DNA of 64,000 bases from positions 124,001 through 188,000 of the forward strand of contig CAKTOH010000002.1 of the NCBI GenBank assembly GCA_934589705.1. Direction: 5' to 3'. The translations under genes were made by a program, and so were the position numbers. This stretch comes from an uncultured Oscillospiraceae bacterium. GTDB taxonomy: Bacteria; Bacillota; Clostridia; Oscillospirales; Oscillospiraceae. The stretch's first letter is position 1; each line of letters opens with the position of its first letter. Shown here one piece after another: positions 33,684-42,791 of this stretch. Below the pieces are notes generated by a model, which searched no databases, had not been told where the DNA came from, and saw nothing but the letters and a program-made list of their open reading frames with translations.

Positions 33684-35582
33684 TTACTTGGTACCGCGCT
33701 TCTTCTTGGTCAGGCAGTAGATACCGGCCAGAGCCGCGCCGGAGACTACCAGGATCGCCACAGCGGCCATGATGATATCACCGGTCTTGGGGTTGGTCTT
33801 GTCGGCGGTCTTGTTGTTATTGTTGTACTTGTTGGAATCGGTGCCCTTGTCGATGAGCATGATGTGCAGCTCCTGCAGGTCCTTGGTATCGGACACGTTC
33901 CACAACTCGTCACAGACGGTGGCAGCGGGCTTGCCGGTGCAGTAGTTCTTCCACTGGGCATCGGTGTACCAGCCGTAGGCCACATCCACGCCGTCGTCAT
34001 ACTTGGAGTAGTCGGGGAAGTACTTGTACAGGTTCAGGCTGTGCATATTGAAGGAGCCGGAGGCAGGGATGTCGTAGCAGCTGACCTTCTTGGCGTAGGT
34101 GCTGGTCTTGCCGTCCACGTGGAAGTACAGCTGGACAACCTTGGCCACTTCCCACTCGGCGATGAAGTGGTACGGATATCTGTCGGAGAAATCATCGTTA
34201 TTGGTCAGGCTGGGATAGTATTCAGGATGCTTGGAAGTCTTTTTCAGATTCTCCCGGGTGGAAATGACAGTGTCATCGGCAACCCACTGGGTGAAGGTAT
34301 AGCCGTCGGTCTCGTCGCTGTCCTCTGCCCAGGAAGCAGGTGCGGGCAGCTCACCGATCTTGGAGCCGATCTCCACGATGATGCTCTGCTTGGCCATGGT
34401 GTTCTTGGTGGGATGCTGGGCAATCAGCCAAACCTTGCGCTGCAGCTTAGGAACGATGATGACCTCGTTGCTGGAGTTGGCGTTGTCGGAGGTGATGGTG
34501 GAGGAACCGGCCTTGAACTCCTTACCGGTCTCCAGGAACTTCCAGCCCTTCAGGGTGTAGCCGCTAAGCGTCTCGTCCTTCAGCCAGTTAATCTCGGAAT
34601 CGGTGGGGAAGGAGCCGGTGGAAGCACTCAGCTTGCTGTCGGCGGGGATAGACATGTTGTCGTACTTGGTGGTGCCGTTGACGGTGAACTCAGTCCAGTC
34701 GCCGTTCTCGAAATCGTACCAGCGGACGGAGACGGTCATACCGGTCTTCTTCCACTTGGCATAGGGTCTGGCGGAGGTGGACAGCACGGTCAGATCCTCG
34801 CCGGGATTCCCCTCGGCATCCACCAGGCAGCGCTCGGAGTGAGAGCTGTCTTCCTTGACGTACCAGCCGTTAAAGACATAGCCGCTGCGGGTGGGAGTGG
34901 GGAAATCTGCCACGGGGTAGTCGCCGTTCAGGGCAACCTGGATGGTGCCGCTGTCGCCGGGGGCAAACTTGCCGCTCTTGGGATCCAGCTTTACACCGGT
35001 GGTAGAGTCAACGTCCTCAAAGACGGCGTAGACTTCCATCTTGCCGATCTCATAGCCCTTGGAATCGGGACTCTCAATGCCGTCGTGGTCATCGAGCTGG
35101 AGATTCTCGCCGGCAACCTTCAGGCCGGAAGCGGAGATGGCTGCGCCATCCTCCTCAAAGCTCCAGTACTTGAAGGCCTTACCGGTGGAGGTGCCGTTAA
35201 CCTTGGCGTAGTAAGCCAGGGCGTCCTTACCGGCGGGCAGGTTGGGGAAGCTGTCGCCGACCTTGGTGGAAACCTTCTTCATGACGCTGCCGTCCACATT
35301 GAAGTAGATGTTGACGGTGTTCTTGCCCACTTCGTAGCCGTCGGGCAGGGCAAGCACGGAAATGCCGGCGTTGGAGTCGGTCTCGCTATCGACTACAGGC
35401 CGCGCCTCATCGGCAGTCTGGGAAGTGGATGTATTTTTGTTGGTCGCGGGAGCCTCAAACTCCTCGTCGAAAACCATTTCGCCGTACGCATTGGTTGCGG
35501 CAAACGCCTGGAAAGGTGCTACGGAAAGCAGCATCATAACCGCAAGCGTAAGGCTCAGCAGCTTTTTCATAGCGTTCTTCAT
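33684..35582 (-). CDS. Surface protein with InlB-type repeats and NPKTG anchor
   Basis: 632 residues. Signal peptide MKNAMKKLLSLTLAVMMLLSVAPFQAFA; extended beta repeats of the Listeria-Bacteroides (InlB B) type, e.g. YVFNGWYVKEDSS, YTLKGWKFLETGK and YTFTQWVADD; a low-complexity NKYNNNNKT linker; then NPKTGDIIMAAVAILVVSGAALAGIY and KKKRGTK. NPKTG in place of LPxTG suggests a different sortase class from those of the pilus island (class B/E-like signals use NPxTx). No sortase gene is nearby. AGGAGG is well placed before the ATG. Ligand unknown. Confidence 0.88.
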   Translation of the reverse strand: MKNAMKKLLSLTLAVMMLLSVAPFQAFAATNAYGEMVFDEEFEAPATNKNTSTSQTADEARPVVDSETDSNAGISVLALPDGYEVGKNTVNIYFNVDGSVMKKVSTKVGDSFPNLPAGKDALAYYAKVNGTSTGKAFKYWSFEEDGAAISASGLKVAGENLQLDDHDGIESPDSKGYEIGKMEVYAVFEDVDSTTGVKLDPKSGKFAPGDSGTIQVALNGDYPVADFPTPTRSGYVFNGWYVKEDSSHSERCLVDAEGNPGEDLTVLSTSARPYAKWKKTGMTVSVRWYDFENGDWTEFTVNGTTKYDNMSIPADSKLSASTGSFPTDSEINWLKDETLSGYTLKGWKFLETGKEFKAGSSTITSDNANSSNEVIIVPKLQRKVWLIAQHPTKNTMAKQSIIVEIGSKIGELPAPASWAEDSDETDGYTFTQWVADDTVISTRENLKKTSKHPEYYPSLTNNDDFSDRYPYHFIAEWEVAKVVQLYFHVDGKTSTYAKKVSCYDIPASGSFNMHSLNLYKYFPDYSKYDDGVDVAYGWYTDAQWKNYCTGKPAATVCDELWNVSDTKDLQELHIMLIDKGTDSNKYNNNNKTADKTNPKTGDIIMAAVAILVVSGAALAGIYCLTKKKRGTK

Positions 35583-35687
35583 TGTTCAAACCTCCTAATG
35601 ATTTGTCGTTCAGAAACAGGTGCCGGGGAATCCCCCTTCGGGAGATCGGCGGGTATGTCTCCGTCCGGCATTTCTTTTCTTACCCAG

Positions 35688-35716
35688 ATGATACCATAAC
35701 CGGGAAAAGAAGTCAA
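35688..35716 (-). promoter_or_regulatory. Promoter of the NPKTG surface protein
   Basis: Minus strand: -35 TTGACT (35711-35716), 17-bp spacer, -10 TATCAT (35688-35693); about 105-nt leader. Confidence 0.6.
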
Positions 35717-35917
35717 TAGGAAAATTACAATAAATTACAAAATTATTTACATTTCTTAACATATCAAAACGATATTTTGCAATTTTTTGCAGGTTTCATC
35801 CTGTTTTGATAGAATTTTCCTGCTTTTTCGGCCCGAATTGTTTACCGTTTTGTTAACACTCCGAAAAATCTTAAGAATTGGAGGGTGTAAATGATACCGT
35901 TTGGATGGTTTCAAAGC

Positions 35918-36232
35918 AACCTCATCCGGCTCTTCGAGCCACCTTCCCCTCCCAGGGGAAGGCAGGAGAACGGATTGCCACGTTGGTCTGCTTGCAATGA
36001 TATCTCCTATCCACGTCCTCATTTTGCATTCTGCATTTTATATATTAGCGTGCTGCAAGAAGCCCTCATCCGTCTCGCGCTTGCGGGGGACGCGCGAGCC
36101 ACCTTCCCCGTGGGGGAAGGCTTTGGGTACGGATTGCCACACCAGCGTTGCGACGCCTCCTTGCAATGACAATTTCCTTCCACGTACTCATTTTGCATTT
36201 TGCATTCTGCATTTTACATTATATTATATAGT
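35918..36232. repeat. Intergenic repeat region, families B and A plus TTTTGCATT tract
   Basis: Family B copies at 35920-35963 and 36064-36124, family A half-copies at 35972-36000 and 36131-36170, and repeated TTTTGCATTCTGCATTTTA-like tracts near 36020-36045 and 36190-36225. 35583-36316 holds no gene; 35720-35890 is very AT-rich with nothing recognisable besides the promoter at its edge. Confidence 0.65.
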
Positions 36233-36254
36233 GTCTTCCGGGTGTGAAAATTTC

Positions 36255-36283
36255 TTGCTATTTTCTGTCGGATGGAGTAGAAT
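36255..36283 (+). promoter_or_regulatory. Promoter of the DUF1846 gene
   Basis: -35 TTGCTA (36255-36260), 17-bp spacer, -10 TAGAAT (36278-36283). Confidence 0.6.
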
Positions 36284-36316
36284 AACGGGGTATGATTTGA
36301 GAAAGAGGCGAAGCAA

Positions 36317-37783
36317 ATGACGGCAGCAGCATTTGACAACGAGAAATACCTGCAAACCCAGTCCGAGCACATCCGCCAGCGGATCGCCCAGTTCGGCGGC
36401 AAGCTGTACCTGGAGTTCGGCGGCAAGCTCTACGACGACAACCACGCTTCCCGGGTGCTCCCCGGCTTCCAGCCGGACAGCAAGCTGCGGATGCTCCTGC
36501 AATTAAAGGAGCAGGTGGAAATGGTCATCGCCATCAACGCCGATGACATTGAGAAAAACAAGGTTCGGGGCGACCTGGGCATTACCTACGACCGGGACGT
36601 AATTCGTCTGATCGACGTGTTCCGCAGCTTCGGGCTCTACGTTTCCAGCGTGGTGCTCACCCGGTTCCACGACCAGCCTCTGGCTCTGGCTTTCCAGTCC
36701 CGGCTGGAAGGGCTGGGCATCCGGGTCTACCATCACTACGGCATTCCCGGCTACCCCGCCAATACCTCTCTGATCGTAAGCGACGAGGGCTTCGGCAAGA
36801 ACGACTATATTGAAACCTCCCGTTCCCTGGTGGTGGTTACCGCCCCCGGCCCCGGCAGCGGCAAGCTTGCCACCTGCCTGAGTCAGCTGTACCACGAGCA
36901 CATCCGGGGCATCACCGCGGGCTACGCCAAATTCGAGACCTTCCCCATCTGGAATCTGCCCCTGAATCACCCGGTGAATCTGGCCTATGAGGCCGCCACC
37001 GCCGACCTGAACGACGTGAATATGATCGACCCCTTCCACCTGGAAGCCTACGGAGTTACCACCGTCAACTACAACCGGGATGTGGAAGCCTTCCCTGTTC
37101 TCGTGGCGATTTTCGAGAAAATTCTGGGTCACTGCCCCTATAAGTCCCCCACGGACATGGGGGTCAACATGGCGGGCAACTGCATCGTGGATGACGAGGC
37201 CGTCTGCAAAGCCTCCCGTCAGGAGATCATCCGCCGGTACTACGAGGCCCTGTGCGACCAGAAGCGGGGCAAGCAGGTGGAGGACGCTCTGCGGAAGCTG
37301 GATCTGCTGATGAAGAAAGCCGGAGTCTCCCCTGCCGACCGGCGGGTTGTGGCTCCCGCACTGAAGCGGGCCGAGGAAACCGGCGCCCCTGCCGCCGCCA
37401 TGGAGCTGCCCGACGGCACCATCGTCACCGGCAAAACCTCTGCCCTGCTAGGTGCCTCCTCCGCATTGCTTCTGAATGCCCTGAAGGCTCTGGGGGGAAT
37501 GCACAGCGATCTGCACCTGATCTCCCCTGCCGCCCTGGATCCCATTCAGCATCTGAAGGTAGCCCACCTAGGCAACCGGAATCCCCGGCTGCACACCGAC
37601 GAGACCCTGATCGCCCTGTCCATCAGCGCCGCCACCAATCCCATGGCGGAATGTGCCATGGAGCAGCTGGACAAGCTCCGGGGCTGCGAAGTGCATTCCT
37701 CGGTGATTCTGTCCCCGGTGGACGAGCGAACCTTCCGCCGGCTGGGCGTGAATCTGACCTGCGAACCCCAGTATAAGGGCTGA
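36317..37783 (+). CDS. DUF1846 (UPF0371) family protein
   Basis: 488 residues, the normal length of this widely conserved but uncharacterised family. It begins [18 protein letters not shown] and has [23 protein letters not shown], a P-loop-like [19 protein letters not shown], and the C-terminal [21 protein letters not shown]. The GPGSGK motif suggests nucleotide or phosphate binding. GAGGCG is upstream of the ATG at 36317. Stands alone between a promoter and a terminator. Confidence 0.9.
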   Translation: MTAAAFDNEKYLQTQSEHIRQRIAQFGGKLYLEFGGKLYDDNHASRVLPGFQPDSKLRMLLQLKEQVEMVIAINADDIEKNKVRGDLGITYDRDVIRLIDVFRSFGLYVSSVVLTRFHDQPLALAFQSRLEGLGIRVYHHYGIPGYPANTSLIVSDEGFGKNDYIETSRSLVVVTAPGPGSGKLATCLSQLYHEHIRGITAGYAKFETFPIWNLPLNHPVNLAYEAATADLNDVNMIDPFHLEAYGVTTVNYNRDVEAFPVLVAIFEKILGHCPYKSPTDMGVNMAGNCIVDDEAVCKASRQEIIRRYYEALCDQKRGKQVEDALRKLDLLMKKAGVSPADRRVVAPALKRAEETGAPAAAMELPDGTIVTGKTSALLGASSALLLNALKALGGMHSDLHLISPAALDPIQHLKVAHLGNRNPRLHTDETLIALSISAATNPMAECAMEQLDKLRGCEVHSSVILSPVDERTFRRLGVNLTCEPQYKG

Positions 37784-37793
37784 ATCCAATCGG

Positions 37794-37824
37794 CAAGGCG
37801 CGGTGCGAAAAGCACCGCGCCTTG
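37794..37824 (+). terminator. Terminator of the DUF1846 gene
   Basis: Perfect 13-bp stem CAAGGCGCGGTGC / GCACCGCGCCTTG with a 5-nt loop. Confidence 0.75.
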
Positions 37825-37905
37825 AAACTGTCAAAAAACGAGTATGGTACAATTTTCCGTTTCTTCTGAGAAACATCGATGAACGCACTGGTGCGGGAGC
37901 ACCCA

Positions 37906-38110
37906 ACGGCTCCCTTGTGTAAAGGGAGCTGGCAAAAATCTTTGATTTTTGACTGAGGGATTGTCAAACCGCGCTTTATTGAGAGTACCCAGAAAAGTAG
38001 GAGTTCTGATCCCCTCAGTCATGGCCTTGCGGGAGGCGGCCATGACAGCTCCCCTTGATCAGCAAGGGGAGCCTTTTGCCCCCCTTTACACAAGGGGGGC
38101 TTTGCGCCTC
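37906..38110. repeat. Repeat family C copies
   Basis: 37908-37966 repeats the 33389-33455 unit (GGCTCCCTTGTGTAAAGGGAGCTGG, then AAAAATCTTTGATTTTT and ACTGAGGGATTGT). 38011-38077 carries the CCCTCAGTCATGGCC...AGCTCCCCTTGATCAGCAAGGGGAGCC unit, followed by a shorter copy. No gene in 37784-38193. Confidence 0.7.
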
Positions 38111-38193
38111 GCCGGGAAGTATTCTGTAACTTGGATGGGATTTCCACACCACTTAACCACCGGTTCGCAAAGGCAATGTGTTTTGCGGACTTT

Positions 38194-38901
38194 TTACAGC
38201 ACCGTCATCATATTATACATTTTCATCAGCCGGATGTCCTCCTTCATAACCTTGAGCTTCTGAATCAGGGCATCGTCCATATTCAGCCGTTTTTTGGAAA
38301 ACAGCATTTTGATGGCCACAGGCATCATCGGCCGGACGGACAGGCCGGTGAACAGACCCCAGATGGTATCCTGGGTGGTCTGAGTGGCCAGAATCTGACA
38401 GAAGGCCCGCTCCATGGGGGTATCCTGGCTGGTCAGGGTGATGTTGGTGATGGCATCGTAGTGCTCCATGTAGCCCCAGCAGGCGGTTCCGCAGTTCTGA
38501 TAGCTGTCAAAATCCGTAAAGTTCATATACATCATGATCTTGTACTGGTGATCCTCCGAAAGGAGCAGCACCTCAAACACCGCCGGAACAATCCGGTTCA
38601 CCCGCCCATCATAGTAATAGCCGTAAAACTGAGTCAGTCCGGTGAAAAAATTCGTTTGGACGCCGGTGGTCTGAATGGGGACCCGGTCGGGCGTACAGTA
38701 GAGAAGCTGCTCCACATGAATGCCCAAAGCCCGGGAAATATCGTACATTGTCTCAATATCCAGAACAATTTCCCCGGTTTCGTATTTTGACAGCGTGGAC
38801 TTGTTCTTGCAGAGAATTCGAGCCATTTCCTCCAGGGTCATATGCCGGGATTTCCGGAAGGCCCGGATACGTTTTCCGATCTCGTGACTGATCTGTGCCA
38901 T
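38194..38901 (-). CDS. XRE-family helix-turn-helix regulator
   Basis: 235 residues. N-terminal HTH (IGKRIRAFRKSRHMTLEEMARILCKNKSTLSKYETGEIVLDIETM, residues ~6-52) with the typical Cro/C1 recognition helix, then an unrecognised ~170-residue C-terminal domain rich in Tyr/Phe that may bind a ligand or oligomerise. ATG at 38901 follows GGAGGGAGCT. Divergent from brnQ; the shared 210-bp region contains promoters in both directions and a hairpin, so it may regulate brnQ and itself. Effector unknown. Confidence 0.88.
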   Translation of the reverse strand: MAQISHEIGKRIRAFRKSRHMTLEEMARILCKNKSTLSKYETGEIVLDIETMYDISRALGIHVEQLLYCTPDRVPIQTTGVQTNFFTGLTQFYGYYYDGRVNRIVPAVFEVLLLSEDHQYKIMMYMNFTDFDSYQNCGTACWGYMEHYDAITNITLTSQDTPMERAFCQILATQTTQDTIWGLFTGLSVRPMMPVAIKMLFSKKRLNMDDALIQKLKVMKEDIRLMKMYNMMTVL

Positions 38902-38971
38902 AGCTCCCTCCAAAAGTTTCTTAATAATCAACTTTTCATCGGATTCCGTCGGTTTTCCCGCCGCTTTTCCT

Positions 38972-39000
38972 ATCTTATCACATTTTTCCGGTTTTGTCTA
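38972..39000 (-). promoter_or_regulatory. Promoter of the XRE regulator
   Basis: Minus strand: -35 TAGACA (38995-39000), 17-bp spacer, -10 TAAGAT (38972-38977). Confidence 0.55.
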
Positions 39001-39007
39001 TTATCGA

Positions 39008-39031
39008 GAAACTTTTTGATGGAAAAGTTTC
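39008..39031. promoter_or_regulatory. Inverted repeat between divergent promoters
   Basis: GAAACTTTT / AAAAGTTTC with a 6-nt gap, lying between the XRE and brnQ promoters. Candidate operator. Confidence 0.4.
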
Positions 39032-39053
39032 CTGAAAGGAAATCTCATCCCAT

Positions 39054-39082
39054 TTGCAAATTTCCTTCCCATCCGATAAGAT
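39054..39082 (+). promoter_or_regulatory. Promoter of brnQ
   Basis: -35 TTGCAA (39054-39059), 17-bp spacer, -10 TAAGAT (39077-39082); GTGGAGGGG RBS follows at 39101. Confidence 0.6.
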
Positions 39083-39111
39083 AACAGTTATCAAGAAGTG
39101 GAGGGGATTCT

Positions 39112-40458
39112 ATGAAGCGAGATTTGACGCTGAAGGAAACTGTTGTGATCACCAGTATGCTGTTCGGCATGTTTTTCGGAGCCGGAAATCTGATTTTTCC
39201 GGCGAAGGTGGGTCTGGACGCGGGAAGCAATATGTGGAGCGCCTTTGCCGGTGTGTTCGTCACCGCCGTGGGCATTCCCATGCTGGCGGTGGTGGGCCTG
39301 GGTCTCAGCCGCAGCGAGGGCGTGGTGGAGCTGTCCCAGCGGGTGTCCCGGAAGTACAGCCTGTTTTTCTGCACCCTGCTGTACCTGACCATCGGGCCTC
39401 TGTTCGCCATTCCCCGGTGCGCCAGCACCGCTTTCTCCGTGGGGGCGGTAAACCTGCTGCCCCAGGAGGGGGAGCGGCTGTATCTGGCTCTGTTCTCCCT
39501 GGTCTTCTTTGCCGTGGTGCTCTATTTCTCCCTGAAGCCCGGCGGAATCATGACCTGGATCGGAAAATGGCTGAATCCGGTGTTCCTGGTATTTCTGGCC
39601 GTGCTGGTCATTGCCGCCCTGGCAAAGCCCGTCAGCTCCATTTCCGCGGTGGCTCCGGCAGAAAGCTACGCTTCCTCCGGTTCCGCCTTCTTCCGGGGCT
39701 TCCTGGAGGGCTACAACACCCTGGATGCCCTGGCCGGGCTGGCCTTCGGCATCGTGGTCATTGATGTCGTCCGGAAAAACGGCATTTCCCAACCGGAACG
39801 GGTGGCGGTGAACACCGCCAAGGCGGGCATTTTCAGCTGTCTGTTCATGGGGCTCATTTACCTGTTCATCACCCTGATCTGCGCCCAGAGCGCCCCTGTC
39901 TGCGCCGGTGCGGACAACGGCGGCACGGTGCTGGGCACCATCGCAAACCACTATTTCCGCTCCGCGGGCTCGGTGCTCATGACCCTGATCGTCACCTTCG
40001 CCTGCCTGAAAACTGCCATCGGTCTTGTTACCAGCTGCTCCAAGGCCTTTGTGGATATGTTCCCCAAGGGGCCGGGGTATACCGTCTGGGCAGTGGTGTT
40101 CAGTCTGATGTCCTTCGGCATTGCCAATTTCGGCCTGACCACCATCGTGTCCTGGTGCGTGCCGGTGCTGATGTTCCTGTATCCTCTGGCCATCACCCTG
40201 ATTCTGCTGTCCCTGTCCGGAAAGTTCATCGGCGCCAATCCCACCGTCTATCGCACCACCACCGCCTTTACCCTGATTGCCGCGGTGTTCGATATGATCG
40301 GCACTGTTTCCGGCATGGTGCCGGGAAGCCGGGTGCTTGCCGGACTGAAAGCCTTCGCCGGGAACATCCTGCCCCTGTACGATCTGGGTCTGGGCTGGAT
40401 TCTCCCTGCCGCCATCGGCTTCCTGGTGGGACTCTTCCTGACGAAGCGGAAAAAGTAA
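39112..40458 (+). CDS. brnQ: Branched-chain amino acid:cation symporter
   Basis: 448 residues, about 12 membrane helices. Imports Leu, Ile and Val. Starts KETVVITSMLFGMFFGAGNLIFPAKVG, the LIVCS family signature, and has IGPLFAIPRCASTAFSVG. The last helix ends GLFLTKRKK. GGAGGGGATTCT precedes the ATG. Monocistronic: promoter at 39054-39082, terminator at 40477. Control by the divergent XRE regulator is an inference from layout. Confidence 0.95.
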   Translation: MKRDLTLKETVVITSMLFGMFFGAGNLIFPAKVGLDAGSNMWSAFAGVFVTAVGIPMLAVVGLGLSRSEGVVELSQRVSRKYSLFFCTLLYLTIGPLFAIPRCASTAFSVGAVNLLPQEGERLYLALFSLVFFAVVLYFSLKPGGIMTWIGKWLNPVFLVFLAVLVIAALAKPVSSISAVAPAESYASSGSAFFRGFLEGYNTLDALAGLAFGIVVIDVVRKNGISQPERVAVNTAKAGIFSCLFMGLIYLFITLICAQSAPVCAGADNGGTVLGTIANHYFRSAGSVLMTLIVTFACLKTAIGLVTSCSKAFVDMFPKGPGYTVWAVVFSLMSFGIANFGLTTIVSWCVPVLMFLYPLAITLILLSLSGKFIGANPTVYRTTTAFTLIAAVFDMIGTVSGMVPGSRVLAGLKAFAGNILPLYDLGLGWILPAAIGFLVGLFLTKRKK

Positions 40459-40476
40459 ATTACAAACGAAGCAAAT

Positions 40477-40507
40477 GCCGCCCTCGGTCTGACCCGAGGG
40501 CGGCGTT
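40477..40507 (+). terminator. Terminator of brnQ
   Basis: GCCGCCCTCGG / CCGAGGGCGGC stem with a short loop, then GTTTTCC. Confidence 0.75.
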
Positions 40508-40514
40508 TTCCTTA

Positions 40515-40679
40515 CTCATACTGAACTCCAATTAAAATCTTTAGAAAAGATTTTAATTGCCCGAAGGGCAAGGAGTTCATATGAGACTTGTTTTGTGATT
40601 TCTTTCCTTATAAATCACAAAACTGGCAGCGCCATTAGGCGATGCCGTCCTGATTAAAATCAAAGATTTTAATCAGGAC
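40515..40679. repeat. Second hairpin cluster
   Basis: Outer near-perfect stem 40515-40529 / 40572-40585 encloses AATTAAAATCTTT / AAAGATTTTAATT (40530-40558) and GCCC-GAA-GGGC. Then TTTTGTGATTT / AAATCACAAAA (40591-40622) and a perfect 15-bp stem 40647-40661 / 40665-40679 with AAA loop. Lies between convergent brnQ and the sulfatase-family gene; may supply the latter's terminator. Confidence 0.8.
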
Positions 40680-40685
40680 ATAGTA

Positions 40686-42620
40686 TCAGGGCTTATAATA
40701 GTCCACATCCAGGATCCGGTTGTTGATCCGGACGAACTTCTGCACCCGCTGGCTCACAGCCTTCTGGGCTTCCTCGCTGAGGGCGACGGGCTTACCGGTG
40801 GCGGAGAACAGTTTCTTCTCCTTGGCATCCCAGGCCGCGTCCCCGTAGATCCAGGAGCCATCGGAGAAGGGCACGAAGCCGTCATACCGGTCGTCAAAGG
40901 CGTCGCTTCCCAGGTAGCTGTAGGGGCTTTCCACTCCCAGCAGGTTCAGAACCGTGGGCAGCAGATCGCTGGTGTTGAGCACCTTGTCCACCTTCCGGGC
41001 CTGCAAATCCGCGCTCCAGATGAAGCAGGGTGTCCGCTCCAGAAGAAGCGTCTCGTCCACTCCGGACAGTTCCAGCAGTGCCTTTTCGTTCTTGTAGCCG
41101 TAGGTGTAGTGGTCGGTAATGCCGATGATGACGGTGTTTTCCAGCTCCCCGTGGGCCTCCAGCTCCTCCAGCATCCGGGCAAACATGTCGTCCACCAGCT
41201 TGGCCTTCAGCAGGGCGCAGTTGGTTTCCTCATTGTCCGTCAGGGTTCTGAACTCGGGATACTTTTTCAGGCCCCAGTTGCTGAGCACTTCATTATATTT
41301 ATAGCTTAAATGGGCGGAGCGGGTGATGATGTAATTCAGCCGCTTTCCTTCCCGGAAGAACACGCTGTTCAGCTCACCATTGTCAAAGAGCAGCTGATCA
41401 TCATACAACAGATCCTTGGTTTCCTTCTCGGACAGACCCGCCAAATAGTCGGCATAGCAGACATATCCCTCGTAGCCCATGGCCTGGCTGAACACGCCTC
41501 GGCTGTAGAAATTGGGGTCGTTGTAGTGGAACTCCTTGGTGCTGTAGCCCTGTTCTTCCAGCAAAGAGGCCAGGGACTGGCGGTAATCATTGGTGATGTA
41601 GTCAAAGGCGTAGCCCCCCTGGCTGCTCAGGAAAGAGCCGGTATTGGAGCAGAACTCCGTGTTGAAGGTGCGGATGCCGCCGTAGCCCGGCGTGTAGAAT
41701 CGGGTGAAGTCAATGCCCTCGTCCATGAGCCGGTTCAGAGTTGGGGTGTACTCCCCCAGCATCCAGTCGTCCATGGACTCCATCAGCACCATGATGACGT
41801 TTTTGTCTTTCAGGATGCCCGTCATTTCATTTTCCTGAGGCTTGTCCTTTTCCTCGAAATAGGCGTCGATCTCCTCACGCCCTGCCTCATGCTCCCGGAC
41901 ATAGGCCGGGGTCAGGGGATAAATGCCGTGGGCATAAATGTCCTTCCACAGGGTCTGATACAGACCGCAGACCTGGTAGAGCCGGTGGGTATTGAAGAGA
42001 TTCTCGTAGGCCGCCTCCAGAGACTGCATCCGTCCGTAGTCCGAACGGGCGTACTTCACATCCTTGTCCTGGGAAAACTGGTCGTAGGGCAGTCGGTAGG
42101 CATAATTTCCCGCCAGGGCAAACAGGACAATGGCTGCCACCGTCTGCTTCCAGTTGTACTTTCCTCTGGGGAAGAGCCGGACTGCCGCCACCCCCAGGCC
42201 GATCAGCACCAGGATTCCCAGCCACCAATGAATCGGATAGCTGAGCAGCACGGAAAAATAGTCCGAGCCTTCCGAGGCATACCGGAAATCCGACAGCCAC
42301 ATCATTTCCTTGAAGAGAATATAGTAGCCAGTCTCCACCACGGCGTAAATGGCGCACAGCCCATACACCAGGCCGAAAACGATCCGTCCGGCCTTGGCCG
42401 GAATTCCCAGCACTGTCCCGGACAACATCACCGCCCACAGAAGGCCAAATACCAACGGCCACTTGGTTCCGGTGCTGCCCCGCAGGAAGGCCCAGCCAAA
42501 CACTTCCACGGCGAAAAAGGCCAATGGAATCAGGCCAAGCCCAATGTACTTTTTATAGTCCGGTGCCGCTTTCACCGCCGCCGGGGCGGCTTTGCCGCTT
42601 TGCTTTTTCTTTTTCCCCAC
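40686..42620 (-). CDS. LTA synthase-family membrane sulfatase
   Basis: 644 residues. Five predicted N-terminal membrane helices (residues ~25-175) and an extracellular sulfatase domain with NVIMVLMESMDDWML (metal), RTFNTEFCSNTGSF (the catalytic Thr region), and IGITDHYTYG. This is the layout of LtaS, which polymerises glycerol phosphate on a lipid anchor, but other family members modify phosphoglycolipids with different groups. Start is GTG at 42620 with AAAGGAG 9 nt upstream. Monocistronic; ends beside the hairpin cluster at 40515-40679. Confidence 0.88.
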   Translation of the reverse strand: MGKKKKQSGKAAPAAVKAAPDYKKYIGLGLIPLAFFAVEVFGWAFLRGSTGTKWPLVFGLLWAVMLSGTVLGIPAKAGRIVFGLVYGLCAIYAVVETGYYILFKEMMWLSDFRYASEGSDYFSVLLSYPIHWWLGILVLIGLGVAAVRLFPRGKYNWKQTVAAIVLFALAGNYAYRLPYDQFSQDKDVKYARSDYGRMQSLEAAYENLFNTHRLYQVCGLYQTLWKDIYAHGIYPLTPAYVREHEAGREEIDAYFEEKDKPQENEMTGILKDKNVIMVLMESMDDWMLGEYTPTLNRLMDEGIDFTRFYTPGYGGIRTFNTEFCSNTGSFLSSQGGYAFDYITNDYRQSLASLLEEQGYSTKEFHYNDPNFYSRGVFSQAMGYEGYVCYADYLAGLSEKETKDLLYDDQLLFDNGELNSVFFREGKRLNYIITRSAHLSYKYNEVLSNWGLKKYPEFRTLTDNEETNCALLKAKLVDDMFARMLEELEAHGELENTVIIGITDHYTYGYKNEKALLELSGVDETLLLERTPCFIWSADLQARKVDKVLNTSDLLPTVLNLLGVESPYSYLGSDAFDDRYDGFVPFSDGSWIYGDAAWDAKEKKLFSATGKPVALSEEAQKAVSQRVQKFVRINNRILDVDYYKP

Positions 42621-42731
42621 CTGGGTTCACTCCTTTGTGAAATCTTGCCCTATTGTAGCATAAAAAACGACAGTTGTACACTTAAGATTTTCTTTTCTCC
42701 TGACATTTTTCATAAAAAACGCAATTCCCTC

Positions 42732-42760
42732 TTGTAAATTCTCCCAAATTGACGTATACT
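42732..42760 (+). promoter_or_regulatory. Promoter of asnS
   Basis: -35 TTGTAA (42732-42737), 17-bp spacer, -10 TATACT (42755-42760). The leader is too short for a T-box. Confidence 0.65.
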
Positions 42761-42791
42761 AACCTATATTTTCAAGGAAAGAGGAACCCAA

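Noticed and set aside
33465..35699. Plus-strand open frame of 744 codons
   Set aside because: Antisense to the NPKTG surface protein and begins within intergenic repeats.
40686..42620. Calling the sulfatase-family gene ltaS
   Set aside because: Motifs fit the family but not a specific substrate; left as family-level.
42650..42790. T-box leader before asnS
   Set aside because: Promoter lies only about 30 bp from the start codon, leaving no room for a T-box.
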